A stretch of 64,000 nucleotides of DNA from Micromonospora sp. NBC_00389 (GTDB lineage Bacteria; Actinomycetota; Actinomycetes; Mycobacteriales; Micromonosporaceae), in assembly GCF_036059255.1 (NCBI RefSeq), contig NZ_CP107947.1:4464001-4528000 (forward strand), read 5' to 3'. Each line of letters starts with the position of its first letter. Position 1 is the stretch's first letter. Made by a program: the position numbers and the translations under genes. A model generated the notes under the pieces. It was not told where the DNA came from. It saw nothing but the letters and a program-made list of their open reading frames with translations, and did no database searches. Shown here one piece after another: positions 1-9,194 of this stretch.

Positions 1-638
1 CCGAGCACTTCACCGTCTACAACTACGCCCGCCGTGGCCGCGCCGGCAGCGGAGACACCGCGCCGTACGCCGTGCAGCGGGAGATCGAGGACATCGCGGC
101 GCTTATCGCCGAGGCCGGCCCACCCGTTTTCGTGTACGGCGTCTCGTCCGGCGGAATGTTCGCCTTGGAGGCCGCCGCGGCTGGGCTGCCGATCGACAAG
201 CTTGCGGTGTACGACGTCCCGTACGACCCGGACCCCGACTCTGCTCCCCACTACGACGAGTATCGGCAGCGCCTCGCCGTGGCCCTCGCGGCGGACCGGC
301 GCGGCGACGCGGTGGCGCTGTTCATGAGGCTCGCCGGCTCGTCCGAGACCGACCTCGAGAGCGCCCGCCAGTCGCCGTACTGGCCGGGCCTGGAAACCCT
401 CGCCCCGACGCTGGCCAATGACGCCGCCCTTTACGGCCCGCCGCCGGCCGACCGCCTCGCGACGGTCACCCAGCCGGCGCTGATCGCCACCGGCGAGCAC
501 AACGGCTTCTTCGCTCCCGCGGCGGACGCCGTTGCCGCGCTCCTCCCGAACGCCGTGCGCCAGACGTTCGCCGGCCAGGGACACGTAGCCTCCCCGGCGG
601 TCGTCGCGCCCGCACTGCACCGCTTCTTCACCGCCTGA
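1..638 (+). CDS. Alpha/beta hydrolase, 5' end outside window
   Basis: The open frame enters the window from the left (first codons read E-H-F-T-V-Y-N-Y-A-R-R-G-R), so about 212 C-terminal residues are visible. The nucleophile elbow G-V-S-S-G-G follows a hydrophobic strand (PVFVYGVSSGG), as in alpha/beta hydrolases. A late aspartate/glutamate region (ALIATGEHNGFF) and a terminal histidine (GQGHVASP) fit the rest of the catalytic triad. The R-G-R-A-G-S-G-D-T motif is typical of small soluble esterase-like hydrolases. The substrate cannot be told. The next gene to the right is over 500 bp away, so no operon is evident on that side. Confidence 0.85.
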   Translation, partial: EHFTVYNYARRGRAGSGDTAPYAVQREIEDIAALIAEAGPPVFVYGVSSGGMFALEAAAAGLPIDKLAVYDVPYDPDPDSAPHYDEYRQRLAVALAADRRGDAVALFMRLAGSSETDLESARQSPYWPGLETLAPTLANDAALYGPPPADRLATVTQPALIATGEHNGFFAPAADAVAALLPNAVRQTFAGQGHVASPAVVAPALHRFFTA

Positions 639-761
639 CCGCCGTGCCCTGCCCCGACCTTATGACTATCCACCCTGAACGACATCGTGAACGCCCGGCC
701 GACCCGTCGACGCTGCTCCACTGGTTTTCGAGCGCCTCACCGCCAGGTTCCATCCGGCGGA

Positions 762-951
762 TCATGGAGGAAGCCAGAGCCAGATCGCGGCGACGGTGCC
801 GGTGCCGTGCAAGACGTAGGCCCGCTTGTCGTACCTCGTGGCCACGGCCCGGAAGTTCTTGAGCCTGTCGATCGTCCGCTCGACCTCGCTCCTACGCTTG
901 TAGATCGTCTTGTCGAAGCCGGAGGGCCGACCGCCTTTTGACGCGGTGCTG
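762..951 (-). pseudogene. IS5-family transposase C-terminal remnant
   Basis: Read on the minus strand, this stretch encodes about 63 residues ending at 762. It contains GGRPSGFDKTIYKRRSEVER, then TIDRLKNFRAVATRYDKRAY and a hydrophobic tail (AAIWLWLPP). This is the conserved C-terminus of IS5/IS427-group DDE transposases; the transposases at 4921 and 30162 end very similarly. No start codon or catalytic N-terminal part remains, so this is a relic of an older insertion. Confidence 0.8.
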
Positions 952-1200
952 CGCCGGGCCGGAATGGCCCGCCTGGCCCATCTCGACCGCGCAGTCGTCG
1001 CAACACCTTGTCGGAAAGGTGAAGCGATGGGCAGTGGCCCGGGGCAGAAGCGGGTTCGGCACGTGCGGTGGCGGTCGACGCGCGGTCCTGCCGAGATCAG
1101 GATGTCTCGTCGAAACCGTCAAGCAGTGAGACGAAACGGCATGTGAACTCGGCGGCGTCGCGTACCTGGGGCGCGGAGCTGAGCGTGCCACACTGGCGCG

Positions 1201-1572
1201 ATGGGCAGGCCTCAGACGGTCGACGAGTACATCGAGGGCTTCAGCGGGCCGGGCCGCGAGCTGCTTGAGCAGCTGCGCGCACTGGCCCACGAGGCGGTTC
1301 CTCAGGCGAGCGAGGCGATCAAGTGGGGTTATCCGGCGTGGGTGCACCCGTCCGGGACGATACTTCTTATGGTGAGCGGTCACGCTAAACACGTGAGCGT
1401 CGCTTTCACGCCCAGCACTCGCAACGAGTTCGATGCCGACCTCGCCGGCTTTGCCACCGGCAAGGGCACGGTCAAACTCCCGTACGGCCAACCTGTGCCG
1501 GTCGACCTGCTGCGCCGGATGATCGCGTTTCGTGTGGGCGAGCACGAGGACGAGGGTGTGCTGTGGATGTGA
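1201..1572 (+). CDS. DUF1801 domain protein (YdhG-like)
   Basis: This 123-residue protein has the DUF1801 pattern: V-D-E-Y-I near the start, a helical segment (LLEQLRALAHEAVPQASEAIKWG), then Y-P-A-W and beta-rich sequence ending in a helix (VPVDLLRRMIAFR). Family members are small soluble proteins that form a compact dimeric fold; some Bacillus relatives are described as iron chaperones, but most are uncharacterised. The ATG at 1201 gives the usual family length. A second, diverged DUF1801 gene lies at 43428-43811. No operon partner is evident. Confidence 0.85.
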   Translation: MGRPQTVDEYIEGFSGPGRELLEQLRALAHEAVPQASEAIKWGYPAWVHPSGTILLMVSGHAKHVSVAFTPSTRNEFDADLAGFATGKGTVKLPYGQPVPVDLLRRMIAFRVGEHEDEGVLWM

Positions 1573-2226
1573 CTGCGTCCTGAAGTGGTGAGATCGCTTC
1601 CAGCTGGGCAACGTGAGTGTGCTGGAGCCGCAGCACGCCTGGATTTGGCGCCGTGGCTCGGCCTGCCTCGCTGCAAGACAAGTCACTCCTAGACAGCGTC
1701 AAGGCCGATCGCCAGGCTGCCCGGAGAGCCGTTCGCGCGGCGGGTCGCGACGCACACATCTGTCGCGATGCGAGCGCCGCCGTGACGACGACGGATGTCC
1801 GGGCTCGGGCTTTCGAGGCGGTTGCTCCTATCCTCTCTGTTCACCAATCCGCCGCGACAGGTAGGCGGCGGTCGTCCCCGCGAGGCTGCCGAAGGACAGG
1901 GCGAAGGCCAGCGGGAGGAACAAGTCCCACCGGGGGGGCGGCCGGAATACGGCAGAAACGGGGCCGCGGCGGCGATCGGCGCGTGGTCGACGCCCAGCTC
2001 GCCGACCCCGCCCCTCAGTGCTCGGCACCAGGACAAAAATGGGTGGCCTCGCCAGCCCGTCCCGCCCTACCTTGTAACTGGATCTTTCTTCTCCGACCCA
2101 CTCACAAGAGGACTTCACCCCGCGTGACACCGCCTGCTCTTTAGACCTGACACCTTCCCCGTGCATCGGTCGCCGACGTCGCCGTCGGCTCTTTCCCATG
2201 CCTTCCGTCAGGTCTTCAGAGAGATC
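1573..2226. other. Intergenic, no convincing gene
   Basis: I see no complete gene here. On the minus strand around 1825-1945 a short hydrophobic segment (FLPLAFALSFGSLAGTTAAY followed by LSRRIGEQRG and a stop) looks like the end of a small membrane protein. No plausible start or N-terminal part accompanies it, so it is not called. Confidence 0.4.
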
Positions 2227-2776
2227 ATGTCTATGCGTCCTCATATCGTGCTGTCCTGGACCCTTCGGCGCACGCGCCTTCCCCTGCTCGCGTTCCACTG
2301 CGTCCACTGCCATTCCGGCCTCGCCAGCACCGGCGACGGGAAGTTCCGCGTCAATGCCGACGGCAAACTCCTCGACATCTGGCTCCTGGTTGCCTGCGTT
2401 TCCTGCGACCGAACCAGCAAAATCACCGTTCACGATCGCGTCCCGGTCCGGTACCTGGATCCGATCCTTCTGGAGGACTACTCCGGCAACTGCTCTGCCC
2501 TCGTCGCCCGCGTCCCTCTCGACCCGCTGATCGCCCGGCGCAACCGGTTCGCCCTGGAGTGGGACTCATGCTGGGAACTGCTCGCCCCGTCCCCTCCCGA
2601 AAGCCCCTGGCCCGTCCAGGTTCCGGTCATCTTCGACGACCCCGTACCTCTTCGCCCCGAACGGCTCATCGCCCAAGGGGCTGGGCATCAGCTGCGGGGA
2701 GATCGCTCGCCGCGTCAAGATCAGCATTCCGCTGAACCGCAGAACTCACAGGGACCTCTCGTTCGTCCTGCCATGA
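2227..2776 (+). pseudogene. DUF1062 protein, frameshifted near its C-terminus
   Basis: From the ATG at 2227 the frame encodes FHCVHCHSGLASTGDGKFRV, N-A-D-G-K-L-L-D-I-W-L-L and a second C-V-S-C pair. This is the DUF1062 pattern of a zinc-ribbon-like N-terminus followed by K-F-R-V-N-A and L-D-(I/V)-W. Near 2680 the conserved C-terminal helix-turn-helix (LGISCGEIARRVKISIPLNR ... DLSFVLP) continues in the +1 frame to a TGA at 2774-2776, consistent with one inserted base in the GGGG tract. Function is unknown even for intact members. A sequencing error is the alternative to real inactivation. Confidence 0.75.
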
Positions 2777-3008
2777 GCCGCCGCCGTGGGCCTGAGCCGG
2801 GACGAGAGGCAAGGTGGCCTTGCCCCGGACTGCATCACGCGGCGGTCAGCGCGCGGTCGCTCATGACCGGGCGCGAACGAAGGTCAGGGCCGGCCCGATA
2901 CCGGCGACGAAGGTGAACGCCCGGGTGCATACATCCGGACGTGCCGATGACAGGGCGTTTGGTGCCGCGTTCGGTTATGACAACCACGACGTCGGCCTCG
3001 GCATGGTT

Positions 3009-4502
3009 CTATGAGCGAGTCGCCTCGTAGTCGGGGAGTGTGGCCGGGGTGGTCCGGGTTGCCGGGCGCATGGTCAGGATCAGTACGGCCAGCCCGGCGA
3101 AGATGACCGCGGCGAAGACGCCGGTGACGTGCAGGCTGGCGGTGAACGCCTCCCCCGCGGTGTGCAGCAGTTCCGCGCCCTGGCTGGCGGGAAGGTGTTG
3201 GCTGGCTGCGACCGCGCCGGCCAGCGAGTCGGACGTGCCGTCCATCCGGCTGCGGTAGACCACCGCGGCCACCACGCCGAGCAGCGCGAAGCCGAGCGAA
3301 CCGCCGAAGTAGTTGCCGGTCTCCGACATCGACGCCGCCGAACCGGCGCGCTCGGGCGGTACGGACCCGACGACCAGCCCGGTGCCCAGCGCGAACAGCG
3401 GGCCGGTGCCCAGCGCCAGGACGGCGATGCCGATCATCACCAGCGGCAGGGCCCTCGCACCGTCAACGCCGACCAGCAGCAGGCTGCCCAGCGCCGACCC
3501 CGCCAGCCCGCCGGCGATCGCGGTCGTCTGCTTCATCCGTCGGGCCAGCGCCGGCGCGGCCATGGTGCCGACCGCCACGCCCAGGCCCATTGGTGCGAAC
3601 AGCACCGCCGACGCGACCGGCGAGAAGCCCAGCACGCTCTGTAGGTACTGGGTCACCAGCAGGCCCGTACCAGCCATGGCGATGCCGGCGAAGACCAGCG
3701 CGACGAGTACGGCCGTGAACGGGCGGTTGCGGAACAGCCGCAGATCCAGCAGCGGCGTCTCCAGCCGCAGTTGCCGGTGTACGAACAGCAATCCGATGGC
3801 CCCGCCGGCGACGAGGGCCACCGTCGGGACGACTGGCACGCTCTCGACGGTGAGCTGCTTAATGCCGTAGACCATCAAAAGCACCGCCAGGAGCGACAGC
3901 CCGACGCTGGCCAGGTCCAGCCGGCCGGGCTGGTCGGTGCGGAACTCCGGCAGCAGGACCGGCCCAGCGAGCAGCAGCAACGCCATCGCCGGTACGGCGG
4001 CCAGGAACACCGATCCCCACCAGAAGTGCTGGAGCAGGAGTCCGGCGAGTACGGGTCCGAGCGCGCCGCCGGTGAACTGGCAGGTCGCCCAGATCGCGAT
4101 GGCCTGCCCACGCTGCCGTTCGTCGCGGAACATGTTGGTGATCAAGGCGAGGGTGGACGGCGCCAGGGTCGCGCCGGCGACGCCCAGCAGCGCACGCGCG
4201 AGGATCAGCATCAGCGGGCTGACCGCGAAGGCGGCCAGAACCGACAGCACCAGGAACGCCGCTCCGCCGATCATCAGCAGCCGCCGGCGGCCGATCCGGT
4301 CGCCGAGCGTACCCATCGTGATGACCAGGCCGGCCACCATGAATCCGTAGCTGTCACTGATCCACAGCTGCTGGACGTTGGTGGCACCCAGGTCAGCGCT
4401 CAGCCGTGGGAGCGCGAGGAGCAACGCCGTCGCGTCGATCGCGACGAGCAATGTCGGCAGCATGAGGACGACCAGTCCCAGCCATGCCCGGTTGACTCGC
4501 AT
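3009..4502 (-). CDS. MFS drug exporter, DHA2 (14-TM) family
   Basis: This is a 497-residue integral membrane protein with about 14 hydrophobic segments. It has the DHA2 signature in TM1 (LVAIDATALLLALPRLSADL), motif B-like W-I-S-D-S-Y, and motif A between TM2 and TM3 (GTLGDRIGRRRLLM). Such proteins export toxic compounds using the proton gradient. I chose the ATG at 4502 because AGGAAG lies about 8 bases upstream; a longer reading to 4568 is open but unneeded. It is divergent from the YCII/ECF42 pair across about 250 bp, so shared regulation is possible but unproven. Confidence 0.9.
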   Translation of the reverse strand: MRVNRAWLGLVVLMLPTLLVAIDATALLLALPRLSADLGATNVQQLWISDSYGFMVAGLVITMGTLGDRIGRRRLLMIGGAAFLVLSVLAAFAVSPLMLILARALLGVAGATLAPSTLALITNMFRDERQRGQAIAIWATCQFTGGALGPVLAGLLLQHFWWGSVFLAAVPAMALLLLAGPVLLPEFRTDQPGRLDLASVGLSLLAVLLMVYGIKQLTVESVPVVPTVALVAGGAIGLLFVHRQLRLETPLLDLRLFRNRPFTAVLVALVFAGIAMAGTGLLVTQYLQSVLGFSPVASAVLFAPMGLGVAVGTMAAPALARRMKQTTAIAGGLAGSALGSLLLVGVDGARALPLVMIGIAVLALGTGPLFALGTGLVVGSVPPERAGSAASMSETGNYFGGSLGFALLGVVAAVVYRSRMDGTSDSLAGAVAASQHLPASQGAELLHTAGEAFTASLHVTGVFAAVIFAGLAVLILTMRPATRTTPATLPDYEATRS

Positions 4503-4900
4503 ATCCGAAACTTCCTGTTCTCTCGACGTTTCGCCAGTTGGTCGGAGCGGTCGAGAGTTTCTTGACATCGGGACGGACGGAAATCTCCCGCGGCTGCCAC
4601 GGCGGGGGGCACCTGAAATGGCGATCTCGCGGTCCGGCGATGCGACGGCGAAAACTCATGCGTAAGTTCTGGCGGGGGATGTCAAGACGGCGGCGGCGGG
4701 TCCGACCAACCGGGTGAAGGGCCCAGCCGGGGCTCGCGAACGACGAGGAGTACGAGGTGAAGTTCCTGATCAGCATGCATATCAACCCGGCCGTGCTGGA
4801 CGCGCTGACCGACGAGGAGAAGGCGGCGATCGGCGACGGCCACGGCGAGTTCATCAAGGCGCTGAAGGCGTCCGGCGAGTTGATCAACACGCAGGCGCTA

Positions 4901-5930
4901 AGGCGTGTTTCATAAGCCGGTCAGAGCCACTCGGTGATGATCGTGATGGTGAGAACGGCTTGGAAGCGGACTGCCAGCTTGTCGTAGCGGGTGGCGACGC
5001 CGCGGTGGCGTTTGAGCCGGTTGATGCCGTTCTCCACGGCGTGGCGTAGCCGGTAGAGGTCCTTGTCGAACGCGGGTGGGCGGCCACCCTTGGAGCCTTT
5101 GGCCTTGCGATGGGCGTCCTGGTCGGTCTTGCTGGGGATGCAGGCCTGGATCCCGCGTGAGCGCAGATGACTGCGGTTGCCGCGGCTGGTGTAGGCCTTG
5201 TCGGCCAAGACCAGGTCGGGGCAGGTGCGGGGTCGACCCACGCCGAGGCGGGTCACATGGATGCGGCGCAGGACGGGGATGAACTGCGGGCTGTCACCAC
5301 GGTGCCCGGCGGTCACGATCAGGGAGAGGACCTTCTGTCCCTGCTCGCAGGCCAGATGAGTCTTGGTGGTCAGCCCGCCGCGCGATCGGCCCAGCGCGTG
5401 ATCGGCCGGCTCGTCGTGCACCCCGCCGGGCGGCTCCTTCTGCAGATGCCCGTCGGTGCGGGCTCCGGCGGCGTGCTGGTGGGCGCGGCTGGTCATCGAG
5501 TCCACGCTCACCGTCCAACCGATCCGGCCGGTCGCGTCGCCAGCGGCTTGCAGCGCGGACAGGATCTTGTCCCAGGTTCCGTCACGCTGCCAGCGGCGGA
5601 ACAGGCCGTAGACGGTGGGCCAGGGCGCGTACTCGGACGGGACGTCACGCCACGGGGCACCGATCCGGATCCGCCACCGGATCCCGTCAATGAGCTGTCG
5701 TTTCTTCCACTTCGGCGGACGACCCGTCCTCGGCGCGGCAGGCAGCAACGGAGCCAGAACAGCCCACTGCCCGTCGGTCAGGTCATGCCGCCTCGTCACC
5801 GCTACGCTGGGCACGAGGTCTCCGGTATGAAGTTCTTGCTTGGTCGCAGAACCAGTTACCGGAGACCTCTTCAGCTGTCGATCACCGCCACGCGGTGACT
5901 TCGATCAGACTCCACTTTTGAAACACGCCT
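4901..5930 (-). mobile_element. IS5-family (IS427-like) insertion sequence, copy 1
   Basis: The 1030-bp element has terminal inverted repeats AGGCGTGTTTCA at both ends and a TA target duplication (4899-4900 and 5931-5932) inside an original CTAG. It carries one transposase gene on the minus strand. A second 1030-bp copy in the opposite orientation lies at 32596-33625, with a one-residue difference in the transposase. Precise reconstruction of the interrupted gene shows that the insertion is recent relative to that gene's decay. Confidence 0.95.
4921..5814 (-). CDS. IS5-family transposase
   Basis: The protein has 297 residues in a single frame. The N-terminal DUF4096-like domain reads R-H-D-L-T-D-G-Q-W-A-V-L-A-P-L-L-P. 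The DDE core shows a D in W-T-V-S-V-D-S-M, a second in L-A-D-K-A-Y and the final E in RLRHAVENGINRLKRHRGVA. It would catalyse cut-and-paste movement of the surrounding element. The start is a GTG. It differs from the copy at 32712-33605 by A versus V in L-L-P-A-(A/V)-P-R-T. It appears intact. Confidence 0.95.
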   Translation of the reverse strand: MPSVAVTRRHDLTDGQWAVLAPLLPAAPRTGRPPKWKKRQLIDGIRWRIRIGAPWRDVPSEYAPWPTVYGLFRRWQRDGTWDKILSALQAAGDATGRIGWTVSVDSMTSRAHQHAAGARTDGHLQKEPPGGVHDEPADHALGRSRGGLTTKTHLACEQGQKVLSLIVTAGHRGDSPQFIPVLRRIHVTRLGVGRPRTCPDLVLADKAYTSRGNRSHLRSRGIQACIPSKTDQDAHRKAKGSKGGRPPAFDKDLYRLRHAVENGINRLKRHRGVATRYDKLAVRFQAVLTITIITEWL

Positions 5931-6156
5931 TAGCCGACCCGTCACAGGCCGTTGTGGTATCCGTACGCAACGGCCAGCCGGTGGTGACTGACGGCCCTTT
6001 CCTGGAGTCCAAGGAGTATCTGGGCGGTTTCTACCTGATCGACTGCGAGAACAAGGAGCGGGCAATCGAGCTGGCATTGCAGATCCCGGACAGCGGAATC
6101 GAGGGTCTGGGGGTCGAGGTGCGGCAGGTGATGTTCGCTGACGGACAATTGGAGGC

Positions 6157-7368
6157 ATGACGGTGCCAGCCGCCGAGGACCTGCTGCGTGAGCTCACGCC
6201 GCAGGTCCTCGGCGCGTTGGTACGTCGGCACGGCCAGTTCGAAGGATGTGAGGACGCCGTGCAGGAGGCCGTGCTCGCCGCCGCCGTGCAGTGGCCGGCC
6301 GAGGGAGTGCCGAACAACCCGCGCGGCTGGCTGGTGACTGTCGCGTCCCGGCGGCTCATCGACCAGATGCGAAGTGACCAGGCGCGCCGCGAGCGGGAGT
6401 CGGCGACGGCCGCCGAGGTGGTGCCCGAGGATGTACCGGACACCGACGACTCACTCGTTCTGCTGTTCCTGTGCTGCCATCCGACGCTGACCGCGGCCTC
6501 CCAGACCGCCCTCACGCTGCGGGCGGTCGGCGGCCTGACCACTGCCGAGATCGCCCACGCATTCCTGGTGCCGGAGGCCACGATGGCGGCCAGGATCAGC
6601 CGGGCCAAGCAGCGCATCAAGGCCGCCGGCAGCTCGTTCAGGCTGCCGGACGGCGCGGAGCGCGAGGAGCGGCTACGGGTCGTCCTGCACGTGCTGTACC
6701 TGATCTTCAACGAGGGCTACACCGCCTCCTCGGGCAGCGAGTTGCACCGCGCCGACCTCGCGCACGAGGCGATCCGGCTGGCCAGGATGGTGCACGCGCA
6801 GCTGCCCGAGGACGGCGAGGTGACCGGGCTGCTCGCGCTGATGCTGCTGACCCACGCTCGCCGGGAGGCACGTACGACGGCGGCCGGTGACCTGGTGCCG
6901 CTGGACGAGCAGGACCGTACGAAGTGGGACCGAGGGCTGATCGACGAGGGCATCGAGCTGGTCAAGGCGTCGCTGGCCGGCCCGGCGCTGGGGCCTTATC
7001 AGCTGCAGGCCGCCATCGCCGCCACGCACGACGACGCGGCCACGGCCGAGGAGACCAACTGGCCGCAGGTGCACACCCTTTACCTGATCCTGGAACGGAT
7101 CGCGTCCAACCCGATGGTCACCCTCAACCGGGCGATCGCGCTCGCCGAGACCGAGGGCCCGCTGGCCGGGCTGGCCCTGCTATCCACATTGGACAGCGAC
7201 GAGCGGATGGCCGGGCATCACCGGCTGCTGTCCGTACGGGCGCATCTGCTCGAGAAGGCCGGCGACATGGCCGGGGCGTACGAGCACTACCGGCGCGCCG
7301 CGAAGTCCACCGCCAGCATCGCCGAGCAACGCTACCTGGGGTCCCGGGCCAGCCGGGTGAGAACATAG
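6157..7368 (+). CDS. ECF42-group RNA polymerase sigma factor (DUF6596)
   Basis: This 403-residue protein starts with sigma-2 (LVRRHGQFEGCEDAVQEAVL, then GWLVTVASRRLIDQMR). Sigma-4 follows (L-T-T-A-E-I-A-H-A-F-L-V-P-E-A-T-M-A-A-R), then a long alpha-helical C-terminal extension containing L-I-F-N-E-G-Y and N-R-A-I-A-L-A-E. This architecture is the ECF42 group, in which the TPR-like extension is required for activity and the gene is linked to DGPF/YCII proteins instead of an anti-sigma factor. The start overlaps the stop of the YCII gene (ATGA), so translation was probably coupled. The IS insertion upstream removes that coupling and probably most read-through transcription. Confidence 0.93.
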   Translation: MTVPAAEDLLRELTPQVLGALVRRHGQFEGCEDAVQEAVLAAAVQWPAEGVPNNPRGWLVTVASRRLIDQMRSDQARRERESATAAEVVPEDVPDTDDSLVLLFLCCHPTLTAASQTALTLRAVGGLTTAEIAHAFLVPEATMAARISRAKQRIKAAGSSFRLPDGAEREERLRVVLHVLYLIFNEGYTASSGSELHRADLAHEAIRLARMVHAQLPEDGEVTGLLALMLLTHARREARTTAAGDLVPLDEQDRTKWDRGLIDEGIELVKASLAGPALGPYQLQAAIAATHDDAATAEETNWPQVHTLYLILERIASNPMVTLNRAIALAETEGPLAGLALLSTLDSDERMAGHHRLLSVRAHLLEKAGDMAGAYEHYRRAAKSTASIAEQRYLGSRASRVRT

Positions 7369-7747
7369 ATTCTGCCCCAAACCCCTCCACTAGGTCACGC
7401 GCAGCTTCGGCGCTGCGAGGTTCGCGATCCACGCCACGGAGGGCAGATCCTCAAAGTAGGACGTACTCAACGACTCGCCACGCCTGGTCGTGCTGGCCCG
7501 AGCAGGCGCGGCGTCAGCGCGGCGAGGCGCGTCAGCGGAATCGACCGGCCGTTCCACGTGCTGTCAGCGCAGCGCGGGTCGGCGTCGGTCCGGTCGACTC
7601 CGCACTGATCGGAGTCGCGTCGGTTGATCCGCCAGCGCCGTCGAGATGGCAGATGACGGCAGATGACGGCCAGCCTCACCGAGTCCGTCACGACGAGCGT
7701 CAGCTCACCTGCCACCACCTGGAAGACCGTGCCCACGGCGGGTACGT
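7369..7747. other. Intergenic, no gene seen
   Basis: No convincing reading frame is present. A perfect tandem duplication of CAGATGACGG occurs at about 7650-7670. The stretch leads into an IS481 remnant. Confidence 0.4.
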
Positions 7748-8014
7748 CGGCATCACGTGCTGGACAAAGGCATCCACCACGCCTACATCAAGCCACGAAC
7801 GCTGCGGCTCAACGGCAAGGTGGAGAGATCCCACCGCATCGACGCCGAGGAGTTCTACCGGATGCTCGACGGTGTCGTCATCGACGACGCCCAAGTCTTC
7901 AACGACAAGCTCCGCGAATGGGAGGACTACTACAACTACCATCGCCCCCACGGCGGCCTCGGCGGCCAAACCCCCTACGAACGCCTCAAGCAAAAGACCA
8001 CGACCCAGGCGTAA
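7748..8014 (+). pseudogene. IS481-family transposase C-terminal fragment
   Basis: About 88 residues are readable: LDKGIHHAYIKPRTLRLNGK, V-E-R-S-H-R-I-D-A-E-E-F-Y, then Y-N-Y-H-R-P-H-G-G-L-G-G-Q-T-P-Y-E-R-L. This is the end of the rve integrase core of IS481 transposases, including the last catalytic glutamate (K-V-E-R-S). The HTH and first two catalytic aspartates are absent, so it is non-functional. It is unrelated in sequence to the IS481 beta-domain fragments at 27485 and 31638. Confidence 0.85.
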
Positions 8015-8052
8015 ACGATCACCGTCGGTTGCACACGGCCGCCGGCAGATGT

Positions 8053-8550
8053 CTAGTCCCACCACCTGCTTGACGAATCCGTCCCAGCACATGCACGACA
8101 GTCGGCCTTGGTTCCTCGGTCGTCCTGGTTACAGTCGGTGACATCTGAGCGCCTGCGCGCGCACTCAAACTCAGGCAGAGAACGAACCAATGCCGCCAAG
8201 ACGCCATGCACGAGGGGAAGGCCGCCCAGCTCGCTGATCCCGATCCATGCGATGTCGTCATGCTCGTCAGGTGCACGGTTGGTCGGAGAGCCAACCCAGT
8301 CTCCAATTTGCCAGACGCCCACGTGAACGGCGTCCTCACCACTGCCGGCATGCAAGACGCCCAGCCGTGAAGCGGACTCGGCCACAATGTGGACACCGAG
8401 CTCCTCGTGCATCTCACGCGCGAGGGCTTGTAGTTCCGACTCACCCGCTTCGACCTGCCCCCCGGGCAGATCCCAGACATCTGGGTATACCCGTTTGGTC
8501 GGCCTGCGGTGTACTACAGCGGTTGAAAGTCTGGGGTCTGTTTCGGTCAT
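8053..8550 (-). pseudogene. Nudix hydrolase, 3' portion with IS-derived start
   Basis: From 8514 down to 8053 the frame encodes HRRPTKRVYPDVWDLPGG and a perfect Nudix box (G-Q-V-E-A-G-E ... A-R-E-M-H-E-E-L-G-V). It is therefore MutT-like, hydrolysing a nucleoside-diphosphate-linked substrate. The first 17 native codons are missing; they lie at 16165-16213 beyond the composite transposon. The frame stays open into the IS630 terminus, where an ATG at 8550 overlaps the transposase stop (ATGA). It would add the IS-encoded residues M-T-E-T-D-P-R-L-S-T-A, so a chimeric protein may still be made. Confidence 0.88.
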
Positions 8551-9035
8551 AGTGGTTCCGGTTCCAGGCTGAGTCCGGTCTGGGCGAGGAACCCGGGGAT
8601 CAGGTCCGGTCGGTACTGAATGCGCTTGAGTCGGTTGCGGATGATCGCGGCGAGGTGGTCCACGCCGTCGACGGCCAGGTTGCCCAGGCTGGACTTCACC
8701 GTTGACCACAGGCCCTCGACCGGGTTGAGGTCGGGTGCGTACGCGGGTAGCTGGACCACGGTCAGCCACCGGTGGCGGGCGGCGATGAGCTGGCGCATCA
8801 GTGCGCTGGTGTGGGTGTTGACCCCGTCCCAGATCAGGATGATCGGGGCGTGGAGCTGGCGGTGCGCGGCGGTGACCAGGGTGGCGTAGTCGTCCTCGGA
8901 CAGGCTGCGGCGTTCGCCTTTGCGTCCGCGGTGGACGCGGAGGCGGTAGAAGACGTGGCCGCGCTGGCCGGGCTTGTAGGAGATCAGTCCGGCGATCGAG
9001 ACCCGACCCGAGCCCTTGCCGTTGACCCGCACGGT
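8517..9035 (-). pseudogene. IS630-family transposase, 3' remnant
   Basis: The 3' end of the element at 14965-16162 is repeated here in the opposite orientation. It encodes VNGKGSGRVSIAGLISYKPG through to L-S-L-E-P-E-P-L and includes the last two catalytic acidic residues (W-D-G-V-N and L-N-P-V-E-G). Homology stops near 9035 at C-C-C-A-C-C-G-T-G-C-G-G, so the helix-turn-helix half and the inner terminal repeat are gone. On its own it cannot transpose, but the remaining outer end can be used in trans by the intact copy. Confidence 0.92.
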
Positions 9036-9178
9036 GGGGCGTCTCCCGAGCGCCGGGGGCCGGCCGCCGCCTCGAGGGCGGCGACCCGGTCGGGGTGACC
9101 GTGGAAGCGTCGCCAGCCGTAGACCACGAGCGCCAGGGTCACCACCCCGGAGACCATGTGGCTGACCCCGGCCCAGAG
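9036..9178 (-). pseudogene. Membrane-protein C-terminal fragment
   Basis: In a minus-strand frame, LWAGVSHMVSGVVTLALVVY followed by G-W-R-R-F-H-G-H-P-D-R-V-A-A-L-E reads like a final transmembrane helix with a basic cytosolic tail. It runs straight into the broken edge of the IS630 remnant. I do not recognise the family. It may be the truncated last gene of the cargo operon. Confidence 0.35.
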
Positions 9179-9194
9179 CCCCGGGCAGCCAGGT

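Larger units (their letters stand above)
4757..6160 (+). pseudogene. YCII/DGPF-domain protein split by an IS5 insertion
   Basis: The first part (GTG 4757, GAGGAG ribosome site upstream) encodes V-K-F-L-I-S-M-H-I-N and runs to Q-A-L at 4900. The second part resumes at 5933 with ADPSQAVVVSVRNGQPVVTD, G-P-F-L-E-S-K-E-Y-L-G-G-F and ends at 6160. Removing 4901-5930 plus one TA copy restores a continuous frame of about 124 residues through a CTAG. The V-T-D-G-P-F motif is the DGPF hallmark of YCII-related proteins. Its stop overlaps the start of the ECF42 sigma gene (ATGA), the known pairing for this sigma group. As it stands, the gene yields only a short truncated peptide. Confidence 0.9.

Noticed and set aside
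7650..7670. Start of a CRISPR or tandem array
   Set aside because: Only two 10-bp units are present with no spacers. No CRISPR-like regular array exists anywhere in the window.
6924..8141. 405-residue frame overlapping the ECF42 gene
   Set aside because: It is an arginine/glycine/alanine-rich shadow of the sigma gene and of the IS481 fragment, without recognisable domains.
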